Source of the DNA: Acidobacteria bacterium 28-1
GTDB taxonomy: Bacteria > Acidobacteriota > Blastocatellia > Pyrinomonadales > Pyrinomonadaceae
NCBI GenBank assembly: GCA_002050365.1
Contig: MWYZ01000081.1
Coordinates: forward strand, 1-57,729
Length of the DNA stretch: 57,729 nucleotides
Direction: 5' to 3'
The notes beneath the pieces are model-generated. The model did no database searches, was not told where the DNA came from, and was given only the letters and a program-made list of their open reading frames with translations. The position numbers were made by a program, and so were the translations under genes. Below, piece after piece: positions 1-8,396 of the stretch (positions are counted from its first letter, which is position 1; each line of letters opens with the position of its first letter).

Positions 1-74
1 AGAGCGGAAAAAAGCATTTTCCGGCTTGGATTTGATACATTGCGAAACTGTTTCTGCCGGATTCAAATAAACTC

Positions 75-118
75 GGGACAAAAGCAACGTTTTCAACAGC
101 TTACGTTTCTTTTGTCCT
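75..118. repeat. Inverted repeat (stem-loop) in the leading intergenic region
   Basis: Arms at 75-90 (GGGACAAAAG...) and 103-118 (...CTTTTGTCCT) pair over most of their length, with an 11-12 base loop. The first 294 bases hold no convincing gene. Short open frames run in from the left edge but stop within about 130 bases and match nothing I recognise. The hairpin may be the terminator of a gene lying left of the window. Confidence 0.4.
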
Positions 119-290
119 GTACTTAGATATCAGCTATAAAACATAAAAGTAATTAGAATGTAAATTTTATTTTCCAGAGCGACAATTGATTTTCGGCGAG
201 CAATTACTAAATCGGCAGGTAATTATGAGAACACAAATTGATGATTTAAAGATAAATGCTGATTCGGAATTTCACCTTCTTTACTTCTTA

Positions 291-315
291 TCTCTCATCT
301 CTCATTTCTCACTTT
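291..315. repeat. 7-bp degenerate tandem repeat overlapping the rluB 3' end
   Basis: About three and a half copies of a TCTCATC/TCTCATT/TCTCACT unit with a 7-bp period. On the minus strand the repeat encodes the last residues of RluB (KVRNER) and its stop codon, so the repeat and gene end are fused. Confidence 0.6.
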
Positions 316-1029
316 TCTGAATTTCCCGACTTCTTCCGCGTCGAGTTCACGAAACGCGCCGACGGGAATGCGGTCATCTTTGATGTGTCCGATTGAGATG
401 CGGCGCAGCTTGACGACCGAATGACCGACCGAATCGAACATCTTGCGAATCTGCTGATTGTGTCCTTCCGTCAAAGTAACTTCATACCAGCCGTTATTTT
501 CCGTATGTTTTAATTCCTTGATCTCAGCGGGCGCAGTCTTAAAGCCGTCATCTAACGTTACGCCGCGCCGCAATTTATTAATCGCGTTTGCGTTTGGCAA
601 GCCTTTGACTTTTACTTCATAAACTTTCGGAACTTTCTTTGACGAAGCCACCAGATTGGTAAAATTGCCGTCATTGGTCAAAATAATCAAGCCTTCAGTG
701 TTGTAATCGAGCCGTCCGACCGGGTGAAGTTTGCCGAATTTCGGCGACACCAAATCAGTAACTAAATTTCTGCCTTCGGGGTCAGCCGCGCTGGAGAGAT
801 AGCCTTTCGGTTTGTTCAATAGAATATAAACATTTTCGCGTTTGGCAATTTTCGGATTGATGAGTTTGCCGCCGACTTTAATGTGGTCGGTTTCGGGATT
901 TGCCTTAGTTCCAAGCTGAGTCACAATTTCGCCATTGACCGAAACTTCGCCGTTTGCAATAAGTTCTTCAGCTTTTCGGCGTGAAGCGATGCCGGCTTGC
1001 GCGATAAGTTTTTGCAGACGTTCTTCCAT
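295..1029 (-). CDS. rluB: 23S rRNA pseudouridine synthase RluB
   Basis: This enzyme isomerises a uridine of 23S rRNA to pseudouridine; the RluB family acts on U2605 (E. coli numbering). The 244-residue protein starts with an S4-like RNA-binding domain (MEERLQKLIAQAGIASRRKAE) at about residues 1-60. The RsuA/RluB/E/F catalytic domain follows, with the motif GRLDYNTEGL carrying the catalytic Asp, and NKPKGYLSS before it. The late motif NQQIRKMFDSVGH is also typical. Length fits the family. The final residues KVRNER come from a 7-bp repeat that overlaps the stop, so the original C-terminus may have been different. RluB against the close relatives RluE/RluF is inferred from the N-terminal S4 domain and similarity of motif order. 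Confidence 0.9.
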   Translation of the reverse strand: MEERLQKLIAQAGIASRRKAEELIANGEVSVNGEIVTQLGTKANPETDHIKVGGKLINPKIAKRENVYILLNKPKGYLSSAADPEGRNLVTDLVSPKFGKLHPVGRLDYNTEGLIILTNDGNFTNLVASSKKVPKVYEVKVKGLPNANAINKLRRGVTLDDGFKTAPAEIKELKHTENNGWYEVTLTEGHNQQIRKMFDSVGHSVVKLRRISIGHIKDDRIPVGAFRELDAEEVGKFRKVRNER

Positions 1030-1051
1030 ATATTTATTTTACATCACAAAG

Positions 1052-1139
1052 AAAAATTAGCCACAAATTACACAAATCACACGAATCATTTTATTGATTT
1101 TTATTCGTGTGATTCATATTACTCGCAGCTAATTTTTTC
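1052..1139. repeat. Intergenic hairpin of the TTAGCCAC family
   Basis: Imperfect inverted repeat between rluB and the transglycosylase-like gene. Left arm begins AAAAATTAGCCACAAA; right arm ends GCAGCTAATTTTTT; the inner AATCACACGAAT/ATTCGTGTGATT segments pair perfectly. The same left-arm motif recurs at 27501-27572 and 55411-55488. Confidence 0.6.
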
Positions 1140-1158
1140 GTGTTCTCTTTATTAAATT

Positions 1159-2478
1159 CTACTTTGTTCGCGGAATATACGGCACGAACCGGTCCATCGA
1201 AGCGTTGATTTGTAAATAGATTTTGGTTTCACGCGGAATCAAACTTTTCCAATTTTCTCCGCCGCGTCTGATGTAGCCGGCGAGTTTTGACGGATTAGAA
1301 TTATAGCCCGCCGACATTAATTCCGCCGGTGTCGCGATGCCCTCGGCGAGCGCATTGTTAACCGTTTCGCTGGAAGTTATATCGCTCCAAGTCATTTGCA
1401 TATAAAGCAGCATCGCTTGCGCCGCGTTCGTGTGGTTTCGCATTCCTTCAACAAAATCGGGCATTAAACCGACCGAATAATAACGCGAACGAATCATATT
1501 ATAAGTCCACGGAATCATCTGAACCATTCCGCCCGCACCTGCCGAACTGACCGAATAACGATATGTTTGCCCTTCGTTGAGGGCGTAAAGCGCGAAAATG
1601 TCGTTGTAGATATTGGGGTGATATTCATTGTTGAAACGCTGGTGGTCAACGTGTTCGACGATGCTTAAACGCTCAGCCATATCGGTAATTTGCGTCGAAA
1701 TGTAAATGCCTTTCTTTTGCAGATTCGTCCGCGCCGTATCAATTATGTTTCGCACGTAAATTCGACCGGCGTTGACGACTTCCGGCGTAGCGATGCCCGG
1801 ATGCGTCGAGATGTAAAAAGCCATTTCGTAAAGCGAGCCGTTGCGCTCAACCGGATACTGCACAAGCAGCGGCAGATGCGCTTTATTGTCTGCGTCAATA
1901 ATCATTACGGGCGTGTTCACGCCGTTGGCGCGGACGTTTTTGACCGTTACTAATTTACCGTTAGAAGTCGTCACGGCGATTTCCGCGCCTTTTGCTAAAA
2001 ATGAATCTTTCGTCATCACAATGTAATCAATTTGTCCGGTTTTGTAATCGTGAAACGCAATTCTGACGACATTGGTTATTAAAAAACTATCGGTCAAAGC
2101 CGTCGGAATCGGACGCGCCTGCATTTGCCGTTTGGCTTCGGCGATTTTGCTTTTGATTTGCGCGAAACTTATTGGTTTATAAAAAGTCGGCGCAGGTCTT
2201 GGTGTCGGAGTCGGTGTCGGATAAATCGGGGTGAAAATCGGAGACGGACTCTGTGTCGGCGCGGGCGTAGGACGCGGCGTTGCGATTGGCACAGGCGACG
2301 GCAAAGTGTGGGTAATGATTACGCCGCGCGGCGCGGCGGTCGGTGAAGGCGAAGCGGTCGGCTTAGTAATTACTTCACGCGGGCGCGTTGGTATTACCGA
2401 AGGTGAAACGGTTTGGGAAAACGCGTTCATTGACAAACAGGCAAAAACAAATAATGCGGTAAAGACAGCTTTTTTCAT
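1159..2478 (-). CDS. Secreted lytic transglycosylase-like (SLT-fold) protein with Pro/Thr-rich linker
   Basis: Probably a periplasmic or secreted peptidoglycan-acting protein. From the chosen start (MKKAVF, 2478) it has a classic signal peptide ending near NAFSQ, then a long Pro/Thr/Ser linker (about residues 25-100). A middle domain of unknown function follows, then a C-terminal SLT-like domain. In that domain the spacing NEGQTYRYSVSSAGAGG matches the SLT consensus ESxFxxxAxSxxGAxG, which places the catalytic Glu at E302. Later AGYNSNP and ETKIYLQ match the AYNxGP and ETxxYV blocks. An upstream in-frame start (2508) exists but would precede the signal peptide by ten residues, so I rejected it. 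Catalysis is inferred; the domain is divergent (Asn before the Glu and GGMVQM in place of GLMQ). Confidence 0.7.
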   Translation of the reverse strand: MKKAVFTALFVFACLSMNAFSQTVSPSVIPTRPREVITKPTASPSPTAAPRGVIITHTLPSPVPIATPRPTPAPTQSPSPIFTPIYPTPTPTPRPAPTFYKPISFAQIKSKIAEAKRQMQARPIPTALTDSFLITNVVRIAFHDYKTGQIDYIVMTKDSFLAKGAEIAVTTSNGKLVTVKNVRANGVNTPVMIIDADNKAHLPLLVQYPVERNGSLYEMAFYISTHPGIATPEVVNAGRIYVRNIIDTARTNLQKKGIYISTQITDMAERLSIVEHVDHQRFNNEYHPNIYNDIFALYALNEGQTYRYSVSSAGAGGMVQMIPWTYNMIRSRYYSVGLMPDFVEGMRNHTNAAQAMLLYMQMTWSDITSSETVNNALAEGIATPAELMSAGYNSNPSKLAGYIRRGGENWKSLIPRETKIYLQINASMDRFVPYIPRTK

Positions 2479-2690
2479 AGATTTTATGGAGAGTCGAAAA
2501 TAAGGCAAGATTTTGTCGGTAGAATCTCTGGTTTATAAGCAGATTATTTAATCTACGCTTTTAAAGATTCGCCCATAAGTTAAAAGGTTGTCAAATGCGG
2601 TGATAAAATTTTATAGTTTTTATAAACTTTCGTTATTGATAAGGTAGATTTGTTATCGCAATGAATTTTACGGTATAACTAAAATTTCTT

Positions 2691-4037
2691 ATGAAAAAAC
2701 TTTTTGGCACGGACGGCATACGCGGCGAAGTCGGCGCGTTTCCGCTCGATGAGAAAACAATTGAGATTATCGGCAATTCGTTGGCGCGGCAATTTACCGA
2801 ACAACTCGGACGAAGCCCGCGTTTTATTACGGGACGCGATACGCGCGAATCGGGAGCGTGGATTGAACGAGCCTTTTGTGCGGGCGCAAACGCGGCGGAA
2901 GCCGATTGTGAATCGGCAGAAATTATTACTACGCCGGGCGTGGCTTTTTTAACCGAAAAATTTCATTTCGACGCGGGCGTTGTCATCAGCGCGTCGCACA
3001 ATCCGTATCAAGATAACGGCATTAAAATTTTTCTGCCGACGGGAAAGAAAATTGACGAAGCGACCGAAAGAGAAATCGAAAAGGATATATTCGAGTTAGA
3101 AATCGAGAATCGAAGTTTGAGTGAATTGGGCGAAATAAACGCTCGCGCCGATGATTATCAGGAAAGTTATATAAGCTATTTAGCCGAAGAATTTAAAACG
3201 CTGGATTTGAAAAATTTCAAAATGGTGATTGATTGCGCTAACGGCGCGGCTTGCAATCTTGCGCCGAAACTTTTTGAAAAATTCGGCGCGGATGTCGAAT
3301 CAATCAACATCGCGCCCGACGGCAAAAACATCAACGAGAACTGCGGCTCGCTTCATCTCGAAAATCTGCAAAAAAAGGTTTTAGAGGAAAAAGCAAATTT
3401 CGGCGTAGCGTTTGACGGCGACGCTGACCGCTCATTGTTCGTTGACGGAAAGGGAAATTTGGTTGACGGCGACGCGGTTTTGTGGATTATGGCAAATCAT
3501 CTGCAAGCGCACGGCAAATTGAATAATCAAACTGTCGTGGCAACCGTGATGAGCAACGTCGGTTTGGAAATCGCGCTGAACTCGAAAAATATTAAACTTC
3601 TGCGCACCGCCGTCGGCGATAAATATGTTTTGCAAGAACTTCTGAAAACCGGCTTAGCCGTCGGCGGCGAACAATCGGGACATATTATTTTTCCGTTTCA
3701 CAGTCTGGTCGGCGACGGAATGTTCACGACACTTTTCCTTCTCGAAGCAATGCGCGAAAGCGGAAAGTCTTTGTTGGAACTAATGAGAGGATTCGTTAAA
3801 TTTCCGCAGATTTTGGTGAATGTCAAAGTGCGCGAAAAACGTCCGTTTGAAGCGGTCGCGGAAATCGCCGAAGCCGCAAGAAAAGTCGGAGATGAGTTGG
3901 GCGACAAAGGTCGTCTTCTGCTGCGCTATTCAGGAACTGAAAATTTGGCGCGAGTGATGATTGAAGGCAAAAACCAAGCGGAAATAGAAGTCCAGGCAAA
4001 TCATTTAGCAGATGTTATTAGAAACAGTTTGGGTTAG
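2691..4037 (+). CDS. glmM: Phosphoglucosamine mutase GlmM
   Basis: Converts glucosamine-6-phosphate to glucosamine-1-phosphate on the way to UDP-GlcNAc for peptidoglycan and lipid A. The 448-residue protein has all four alpha-D-phosphohexomutase blocks: FGTDGIRG at the N-terminus, the phosphoserine loop SASHNPYQDNG (Ser102), the metal-binding DGDADR, the sugar-binding GGEQSGH, and the phosphate-binding RYSGTEN near the C-terminus. Length is normal for GlmM. It is transcribed divergently from the transglycosylase-like gene across a 212-bp gap. The stop is followed at once by an 8-bp tandem repeat (4038-4146). Confidence 0.96.
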   Translation: MKKLFGTDGIRGEVGAFPLDEKTIEIIGNSLARQFTEQLGRSPRFITGRDTRESGAWIERAFCAGANAAEADCESAEIITTPGVAFLTEKFHFDAGVVISASHNPYQDNGIKIFLPTGKKIDEATEREIEKDIFELEIENRSLSELGEINARADDYQESYISYLAEEFKTLDLKNFKMVIDCANGAACNLAPKLFEKFGADVESINIAPDGKNINENCGSLHLENLQKKVLEEKANFGVAFDGDADRSLFVDGKGNLVDGDAVLWIMANHLQAHGKLNNQTVVATVMSNVGLEIALNSKNIKLLRTAVGDKYVLQELLKTGLAVGGEQSGHIIFPFHSLVGDGMFTTLFLLEAMRESGKSLLELMRGFVKFPQILVNVKVREKRPFEAVAEIAEAARKVGDELGDKGRLLLRYSGTENLARVMIEGKNQAEIEVQANHLADVIRNSLG

Positions 4038-4146
4038 AAAGTGAAAAAGTGAAAAAGTGAAAAGGTGCAAAAGGGAAGAAATTTGCAGAATACTCAATCT
4101 TTTTTTAACTTTTCTACTTTTCCACTTTTCCACTTTTTCACTTTTG
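4038..4146. repeat. 8-bp tandem repeats in inverted orientation
   Basis: Left arm 4041-4070 is GTGAAAAA repeated with drift. Right arm 4108-4145 is CTTTTCCA/CTTTTTCA repeated. Together they can form a long AT-rich hairpin between glmM and the next gene, only four bases before its ATG. Confidence 0.7.
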
Positions 4147-4150
4147 AATT

Positions 4151-4465
4151 ATGTTTGTCGTCCTTTATCGGTGGCGTATCAGACCGAATCTCGAACAGCA
4201 ATTTGTCGAAAATTGGTCGGCGAGAACGGCTTATTTGCGGGAGAAATACGATTCGCTAGGTTCGCGCCTGCATCGCGGAAGCGACGGAATTTGGTACGGT
4301 TACGCGCAATGGAAATCCGCCGAACAGCGCGAGCAAGTCTTCAATGCGGAATCGAATACAGTTTCCGAAACAAGTCAAAAAATGCGGGAAGCGATTGAGG
4401 AAAGTTTGCCTGAAATCCAACTTGAAATAACTTCAGATTATTTAATTTCGCCCGAAAAGTTTTAA
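4151..4465 (+). CDS. Small antibiotic-biosynthesis-monooxygenase-like (dimeric alpha/beta barrel) protein
   Basis: A 104-residue soluble protein beginning MFVVLYRWRIRPNLE, with an opening beta strand then an amphipathic helix, as in ABM/ferredoxin-like dimeric barrel proteins. The later GIWYGYAQWKSAEQRE segment resembles the second and third strands of that fold. No catalytic residues can be named. Members of this fold act as small monooxygenases, heme-handling proteins or simple ligand-binding dimers; the substrate here is unknown. There is no clear Shine-Dalgarno, because the 8-bp repeat runs up to the start. It is co-directional with glmM and may be co-transcribed with it. Confidence 0.55.
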   Translation: MFVVLYRWRIRPNLEQQFVENWSARTAYLREKYDSLGSRLHRGSDGIWYGYAQWKSAEQREQVFNAESNTVSETSQKMREAIEESLPEIQLEITSDYLISPEKF

Positions 4466-4481
4466 AGCGGTTTCGATTCGC

Positions 4482-4511
4482 TTGCCAAGCCGCAGGTAAA
4501 GAATGTATATT
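4482..4511 (+). promoter_or_regulatory. Sigma-70-type promoter of the structured RNA
   Basis: TTGCCA at 4482-4487, 18-bp spacer, TATATT at 4506-4511. The predicted transcription start (about 4518-4520) falls exactly at the base of the first hairpin of the RNA candidate. That placement is the main reason for the call. Confidence 0.5.
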
Positions 4512-4518
4512 ATTTTAA

Positions 4519-4628
4519 CTGAAACGGTAGGTGGAGCCTCCGTTTCAAGTGATTGCTGGGGTGAGGACAGTAATCACGGATTGGCAGGTGCGGCACACTT
4601 CCACGTTGCTTCACCTGCTCTTATTTTT
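4519..4628 (+). ncRNA. Candidate stand-alone structured RNA, about 110 nt, three hairpins
   Basis: Three consecutive stems can be drawn by eye. H1 pairs GAAACGG (4521-4527) with CCGTTTC (4540-4546), with an inner AGG/CCT stem and TGGAG loop. H2 pairs ten bases, 4549-4558 with 4568-4577, around a GGGTGAGGA loop. H3 pairs GCAGGTG (4584-4590) with CACCTGC (4612-4618) and is followed by a U-rich tail (TCTTATTTTT), so it can act as the terminator. A promoter lies immediately upstream. I looked for the conserved cores of 4.5S/SRP, RNase P, 6S and tmRNA and did not see them. A leader or riboswitch of aroB is possible, but the terminator-like H3 lies 140 bases before aroB, which argues for an independent transcript. 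Confidence 0.5.
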
Positions 4629-4645
4629 AAAGTCGGAAGGCGGAA

Positions 4646-4703
4646 GAATGAAGGATGAAGGATGAATAAAGACAAAATTGTTTTTATTCATCCTTCATCC
4701 TTT
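4646..4703. repeat. 7-bp AAGGATG repeats in inverted orientation
   Basis: GAATGAAGGATGAAGGATGA on the left pairs with TCATCCTTCATCCTTT on the right, giving a hairpin just upstream of aroB. The same heptamer occurs as direct repeats inside rluD at 29870-29904. Confidence 0.7.
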
Positions 4704-4758
4704 TGCTTTTATATGCTTTGCTGCTTCTCTAAATAAATTGCCTTCAAAAAATCAAGCG

Positions 4759-5919
4759 ATGAAGATAAAGAAAATTGCGGTTGAGCTTCAAAATAATCCG
4801 CACGAATACGCGGTTGAAATCGGACACGGTTTGTTAGAAAAAAGCGGCGAGTGGGCGCGGAAATGTCTTTCGCGCCCACCGAAAAAAATCGCGGTTATTT
4901 CCAACCAAAAAGTTTTTGGTTTATACGGCGATGCGGCACGAGACAGCCTCGCCGGAGAGAATTTTGAAGTTCACGTTTTCTTGATGAAAGACGGCGAGAG
5001 ATATAAAAACTTTCGCTCTCTCAAACAGGTTCTTAAATTTCTCGGCGAAACGAAATTAACGCGCACCGATGCAGTGGTCGCGCTTGGCGGCGGCGTGGTC
5101 GGGGATTTGGCAGGTTTCGCTTCGGCGATTTTCCTGCGCGGAATTTCTTTTCTTCAAATTCCGACGACGCTTCTGGCGATGATTGATTCTTCGGTCGGTG
5201 GAAAAACCGGAGTCAACGCGGAGTTCGGTAAAAATTTAATCGGTGCGTTTCATCAGCCGCGCGGTGTTTTAATTGATGTCGAAACTTTGAAAACTCTTCC
5301 GCGAAGGGAATTGACCGCCGGATTTTGCGAAGCCGTCAAACAAGCCGCCATTGCCGATCGAAAACTTTTCAACCAAACCGCCGATTTTCTGGAAAATTAT
5401 TCGCCGAACAATTTTAAAAGTTATTTTACGGGCGAAAAATTTATCTCTGAACTTGAGGATTTTATCCACGCGCAAGTTTCCTTCAAAACCGAAATTGTTC
5501 TTCAGGACGAACGCGAAAGCACCGACCGGCACGACGGAAAATCGCGTAAAATCTTGAATTTCGGACACACGCTCGCTCACGCGCTCGAAAAAGCGACCGA
5601 TTATAAACATTTCAAACATGGCGAGGCGGTCGGTTACGGAATTTTATTTGCCGCCGAATTGTCGAAATCAATTAAAATTTTTGATGATAATGAATTAAAA
5701 TTGTTGGACGATGTTTTGCAGCGAGTTGGGAAGTTGCCTGACACGCGAAAAGTCAGCCTCGAAAAAGTCTTTGAAGCTTTTGCTTTTGACAAAAAAAACA
5801 TCGGAGAGTCGCTCCAATGGATTCTTTTGGAAGGAATCGGCAAGCCGAAAATTGTTGAAGGCACGAACATTTCACCGACAATCATTCACCAAACGCTTAA
5901 AAAATTCTTAGAAAAATAA
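4759..5919 (+). CDS. aroB: 3-dehydroquinate synthase AroB
   Basis: Second enzyme of the shikimate pathway; converts DAHP to 3-dehydroquinate using NAD and a divalent metal. I chose the start MKIKKIAVEL at 4759. The open frame continues upstream to 4678, but that extension is encoded by the AAGGATG repeat. The 386-residue product shows the NAD loop ALGGGVVGDLAGF, the substrate loop DSSVGGKTGVN, and the metal-ligand blocks GHTLAHALE and KHGEAVGYG. Length and motif order are typical. It is separated from the RNA candidate by a heptamer hairpin. Confidence 0.95.
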   Translation: MKIKKIAVELQNNPHEYAVEIGHGLLEKSGEWARKCLSRPPKKIAVISNQKVFGLYGDAARDSLAGENFEVHVFLMKDGERYKNFRSLKQVLKFLGETKLTRTDAVVALGGGVVGDLAGFASAIFLRGISFLQIPTTLLAMIDSSVGGKTGVNAEFGKNLIGAFHQPRGVLIDVETLKTLPRRELTAGFCEAVKQAAIADRKLFNQTADFLENYSPNNFKSYFTGEKFISELEDFIHAQVSFKTEIVLQDERESTDRHDGKSRKILNFGHTLAHALEKATDYKHFKHGEAVGYGILFAAELSKSIKIFDDNELKLLDDVLQRVGKLPDTRKVSLEKVFEAFAFDKKNIGESLQWILLEGIGKPKIVEGTNISPTIIHQTLKKFLEK

Positions 5920-6029
5920 ACTGACTCTAAAATTTTTTTGAATGTGAGGAATTAATCAAAAATGAAATATACAACGATTATAACTTCGTACACACTGCCA
6001 CGCCGACCGAATTTTTATCGAAGGAATAA

Positions 6030-7916
6030 TTAGACATTGACCGCTAATCCGCGCGGAGTTCGCAAAGACTGCAACTGCACCAAACCGACGGGCGCGTCCG
6101 CCAGCCAAGTCGTCGGACAAACGCCGCAGGTCGTGCATTTTTCAACCGCCGGACACGGCTTACTCGATAGAGCTTCTTGCGATTTTTCGTGTTCGGTTTT
6201 CAAAAACTCAAACGACAAACCCGAATCTACGATTGACCACGGAAGAAATTCCTCATAATTGCGATTTCTCGAAGTGTGAAACGCAGCGTCAATGCCGGTT
6301 TCGCGCAGAGCCTCGTTGAGATTTCCCCGAAGACGCGCCGCCGCTTCGATAACTTTTGACACGGTTCTATCGCCGGAAGAAAACAACGCTTGTTCGTGCG
6401 CGATTCGCGCCGACATTGCGCGAACTTCAACATTCGGAATTTTCGACAAGTTTTTTGAAACCCATTTTAAACGATTTTTCAATTCTTTCTCGTCACAAAC
6501 CGCGTCCCATTGAAAAGGCGTGTTCGGCTTCGGAACTAAACCGTTTAGGGACGGAATAATTTTTCCGGCGCGTCCGAACCTTTTTCCGGCTTCGAGCATT
6601 CGGTCTTTAATTCTTTCGACCAAAACAATCATTTCTTCCAAATCTTCATAAGTTTCCGTCGGCAGTCCGACCATCAGATAAAGTTTGACGGTCAGCATTC
6701 CGCGGTCGAAAACCGCGCCGCAGATGTCAACGATTTCATCGTTCGTTAAATTTTTGTTGATAACGCGCCGAAGGCGGTCTGAGCCGGTTTCGGGAGCGAC
6801 GGCGATTTGTTGGTCTTTTGATTCAACGAGCGCGTCAAGCAATTCTTCTGAAATTTGGTCGAGCCGCAGGGAAGAAACCGAAATGCGATATTCCATTCGT
6901 CGCAGTTCACTTAAAATCGTGGAAATTTCCGGGTGGTCGCAGACGGCGGTTGAAACAAGTCCGATTTTATTCGTTTTTCCGCGCCACTGGCTCGCCTTTG
7001 CCAAAATATCTCTCGCCGGAACGACGCGCGGCGGGTAATAATTATAGCCTGCCCAGCAGAAGCGGCAGCCTTGCGAACAACCGCGTGAAATCTCGATTAA
7101 AAGACGGTCGCCCATCTCCGCTTTCGGCGACCAAACGGCGGTCGAAGGCGCGAACACATCCTGGTTCATCAAAAATTCAACAACTTCTGTTTCTTTGCGT
7201 TTGATGGCGCGCCTTAAAGTTCCTTCTTTCGGATTGGCGGAAGCCAAAGCGCGACCGACACGCTTCGGAACGCCCTCTTCTTTTGGAACATAATCGAAAA
7301 CCGTGCCGTCTTCGTTGTAAATTACATCGTAAAGCGATGGCACATAAAATCCGCGCCCGATTCTGGCTAAACTCAGAAGAATTTCGTCTTTCGTTTCGTT
7401 TTCAACAATCTGGTCAACCAATTGAAATGCTAAAATCTCGCCTTCGCCGACGGCGATAACGTCTGTAAAATCGGCAATCGGTTCGGGATTAAGAAACGAA
7501 GCCGCGCCGCCCATTACAACCAACGGATGAAAATGATTTCTGTCTTTCGACCAGACTGGAATCTGCGAAAGCTGAAGCATCCGCGCCATATTCAGATAAT
7601 CGGTTTCAAACGAAATCGAAAAAGCGACGACATCAAAATCTTTAACGGGCGTTTGCGTTTCCAACGAAAGAAGCGGCGTGCGCGATTTTTCGTATTCGCG
7701 CATCTCAAAATCATCAGGCAAGAAAACTCTTTCGCACGAAACTTCGGGAATTTTATTGAAAAGCTCATACATCGTATGAAGTCCGAGATTTGCCATACCG
7801 ATGGCGTGAGTGTTCGGATAGCACAACGCGATGCGAAGCGATGCGCCGCGTTTGACCAGATAACCTTCTTCGGTTTCCAACTTCTTTTTGTAGCTTTCGA
7901 CAATACGTTTATTCAT
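6030..7916 (-). CDS. B12-binding-type radical SAM protein (TIGR03960-like, uncharacterised)
   Basis: The 628-residue protein matches the uncharacterised family of cobalamin-binding-like plus radical SAM proteins often found with a DUF2344 partner. The N-terminal half carries the B12-fold segment (LCYPNTHAIGMANLGLHTMY and VVMGGAASFLNPEP). The radical SAM core has ISRGCSQGCRFCWAGY, with the 4Fe-4S ligands at C280, C284 and C287, followed by APETGSDRLRRV. The C-terminus adds a further CxxCxxC cluster (KCTTCGVCP) that may hold an extra metal centre. No DUF2344 partner is seen next to it. The reaction is unknown; roles in tRNA modification have been suggested for relatives. No obvious Shine-Dalgarno is seen. 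Confidence 0.85.
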   Translation of the reverse strand: MNKRIVESYKKKLETEEGYLVKRGASLRIALCYPNTHAIGMANLGLHTMYELFNKIPEVSCERVFLPDDFEMREYEKSRTPLLSLETQTPVKDFDVVAFSISFETDYLNMARMLQLSQIPVWSKDRNHFHPLVVMGGAASFLNPEPIADFTDVIAVGEGEILAFQLVDQIVENETKDEILLSLARIGRGFYVPSLYDVIYNEDGTVFDYVPKEEGVPKRVGRALASANPKEGTLRRAIKRKETEVVEFLMNQDVFAPSTAVWSPKAEMGDRLLIEISRGCSQGCRFCWAGYNYYPPRVVPARDILAKASQWRGKTNKIGLVSTAVCDHPEISTILSELRRMEYRISVSSLRLDQISEELLDALVESKDQQIAVAPETGSDRLRRVINKNLTNDEIVDICGAVFDRGMLTVKLYLMVGLPTETYEDLEEMIVLVERIKDRMLEAGKRFGRAGKIIPSLNGLVPKPNTPFQWDAVCDEKELKNRLKWVSKNLSKIPNVEVRAMSARIAHEQALFSSGDRTVSKVIEAAARLRGNLNEALRETGIDAAFHTSRNRNYEEFLPWSIVDSGLSFEFLKTEHEKSQEALSSKPCPAVEKCTTCGVCPTTWLADAPVGLVQLQSLRTPRGLAVNV

Positions 7917-8010
7917 TAGTTAAACAAAATAACAATCTTACTTTAATTAAAAAAGCTGAATTAACAACGATTACTTTAAAATTTGAAGGATTTTATATAT
8001 TAATAGATGC

Positions 8011-8394
8011 TTAAGGTTCTAATTTCTTTTCGACTTCTTTGGCGAGCAAGTCTTCGTGTTTAATGTCGACGCGAAGCCGACGATAAATGCTCATCATTTG
8101 ATTTGCTATCCAAGGAATTGCAAAAAACGCTAAAACGTAGCCGCGCCAATCGTCAATCAATAATTGAAAACCGGTAAAAATTAAAATTAAAAGCGTCGTC
8201 CAATGGCTAAAGCAGTATTCGCAAGTGAAAACATAATAAAATTTGCGCTCTAGAATCGAGCCGCAATCCTCGTGTTTATCTTGACAATACTCGCGCCATT
8301 CGCCGAAAATTTCTTCCTGCGTTACCGTCCAAGCGATGCAGGCGACGACCATTGACAAAATCACAAGCCAGAAAATTTGTGTTCCGATTGCCAT
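8011..8394 (-). CDS. Small membrane protein of unknown function
   Basis: A 127-residue protein with an N-terminal transmembrane helix (IFWLVILSMVVACIAW), a short charged loop and two further hydrophobic segments around residues 65-95. Between them is a TCEYCFSHW motif that recalls the TCxFCxxFW signature of DUF1360-type membrane proteins; this is a weak resemblance only. The start lies two bases after the stop of the Uma2 gene, so the two are very likely translationally coupled. The charged C-terminus (KEVEKKLEP) is cytoplasmic by the positive-inside rule. No function can be assigned. Confidence 0.65.
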   Translation of the reverse strand: MAIGTQIFWLVILSMVVACIAWTVTQEEIFGEWREYCQDKHEDCGSILERKFYYVFTCEYCFSHWTTLLILIFTGFQLLIDDWRGYVLAFFAIPWIANQMMSIYRRLRVDIKHEDLLAKEVEKKLEP

Positions 8395-8396
8395 TT

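Noticed and set aside
1..126. Open frames running in from the left edge
   Set aside because: Too short and without recognisable features to tell a gene's tail from chance.
4519..4628. Structured region as an aroB riboswitch
   Set aside because: The last hairpin is terminator-like and lies 140 bases before aroB with a repeat hairpin between; a stand-alone RNA fits better, though a leader cannot be excluded.
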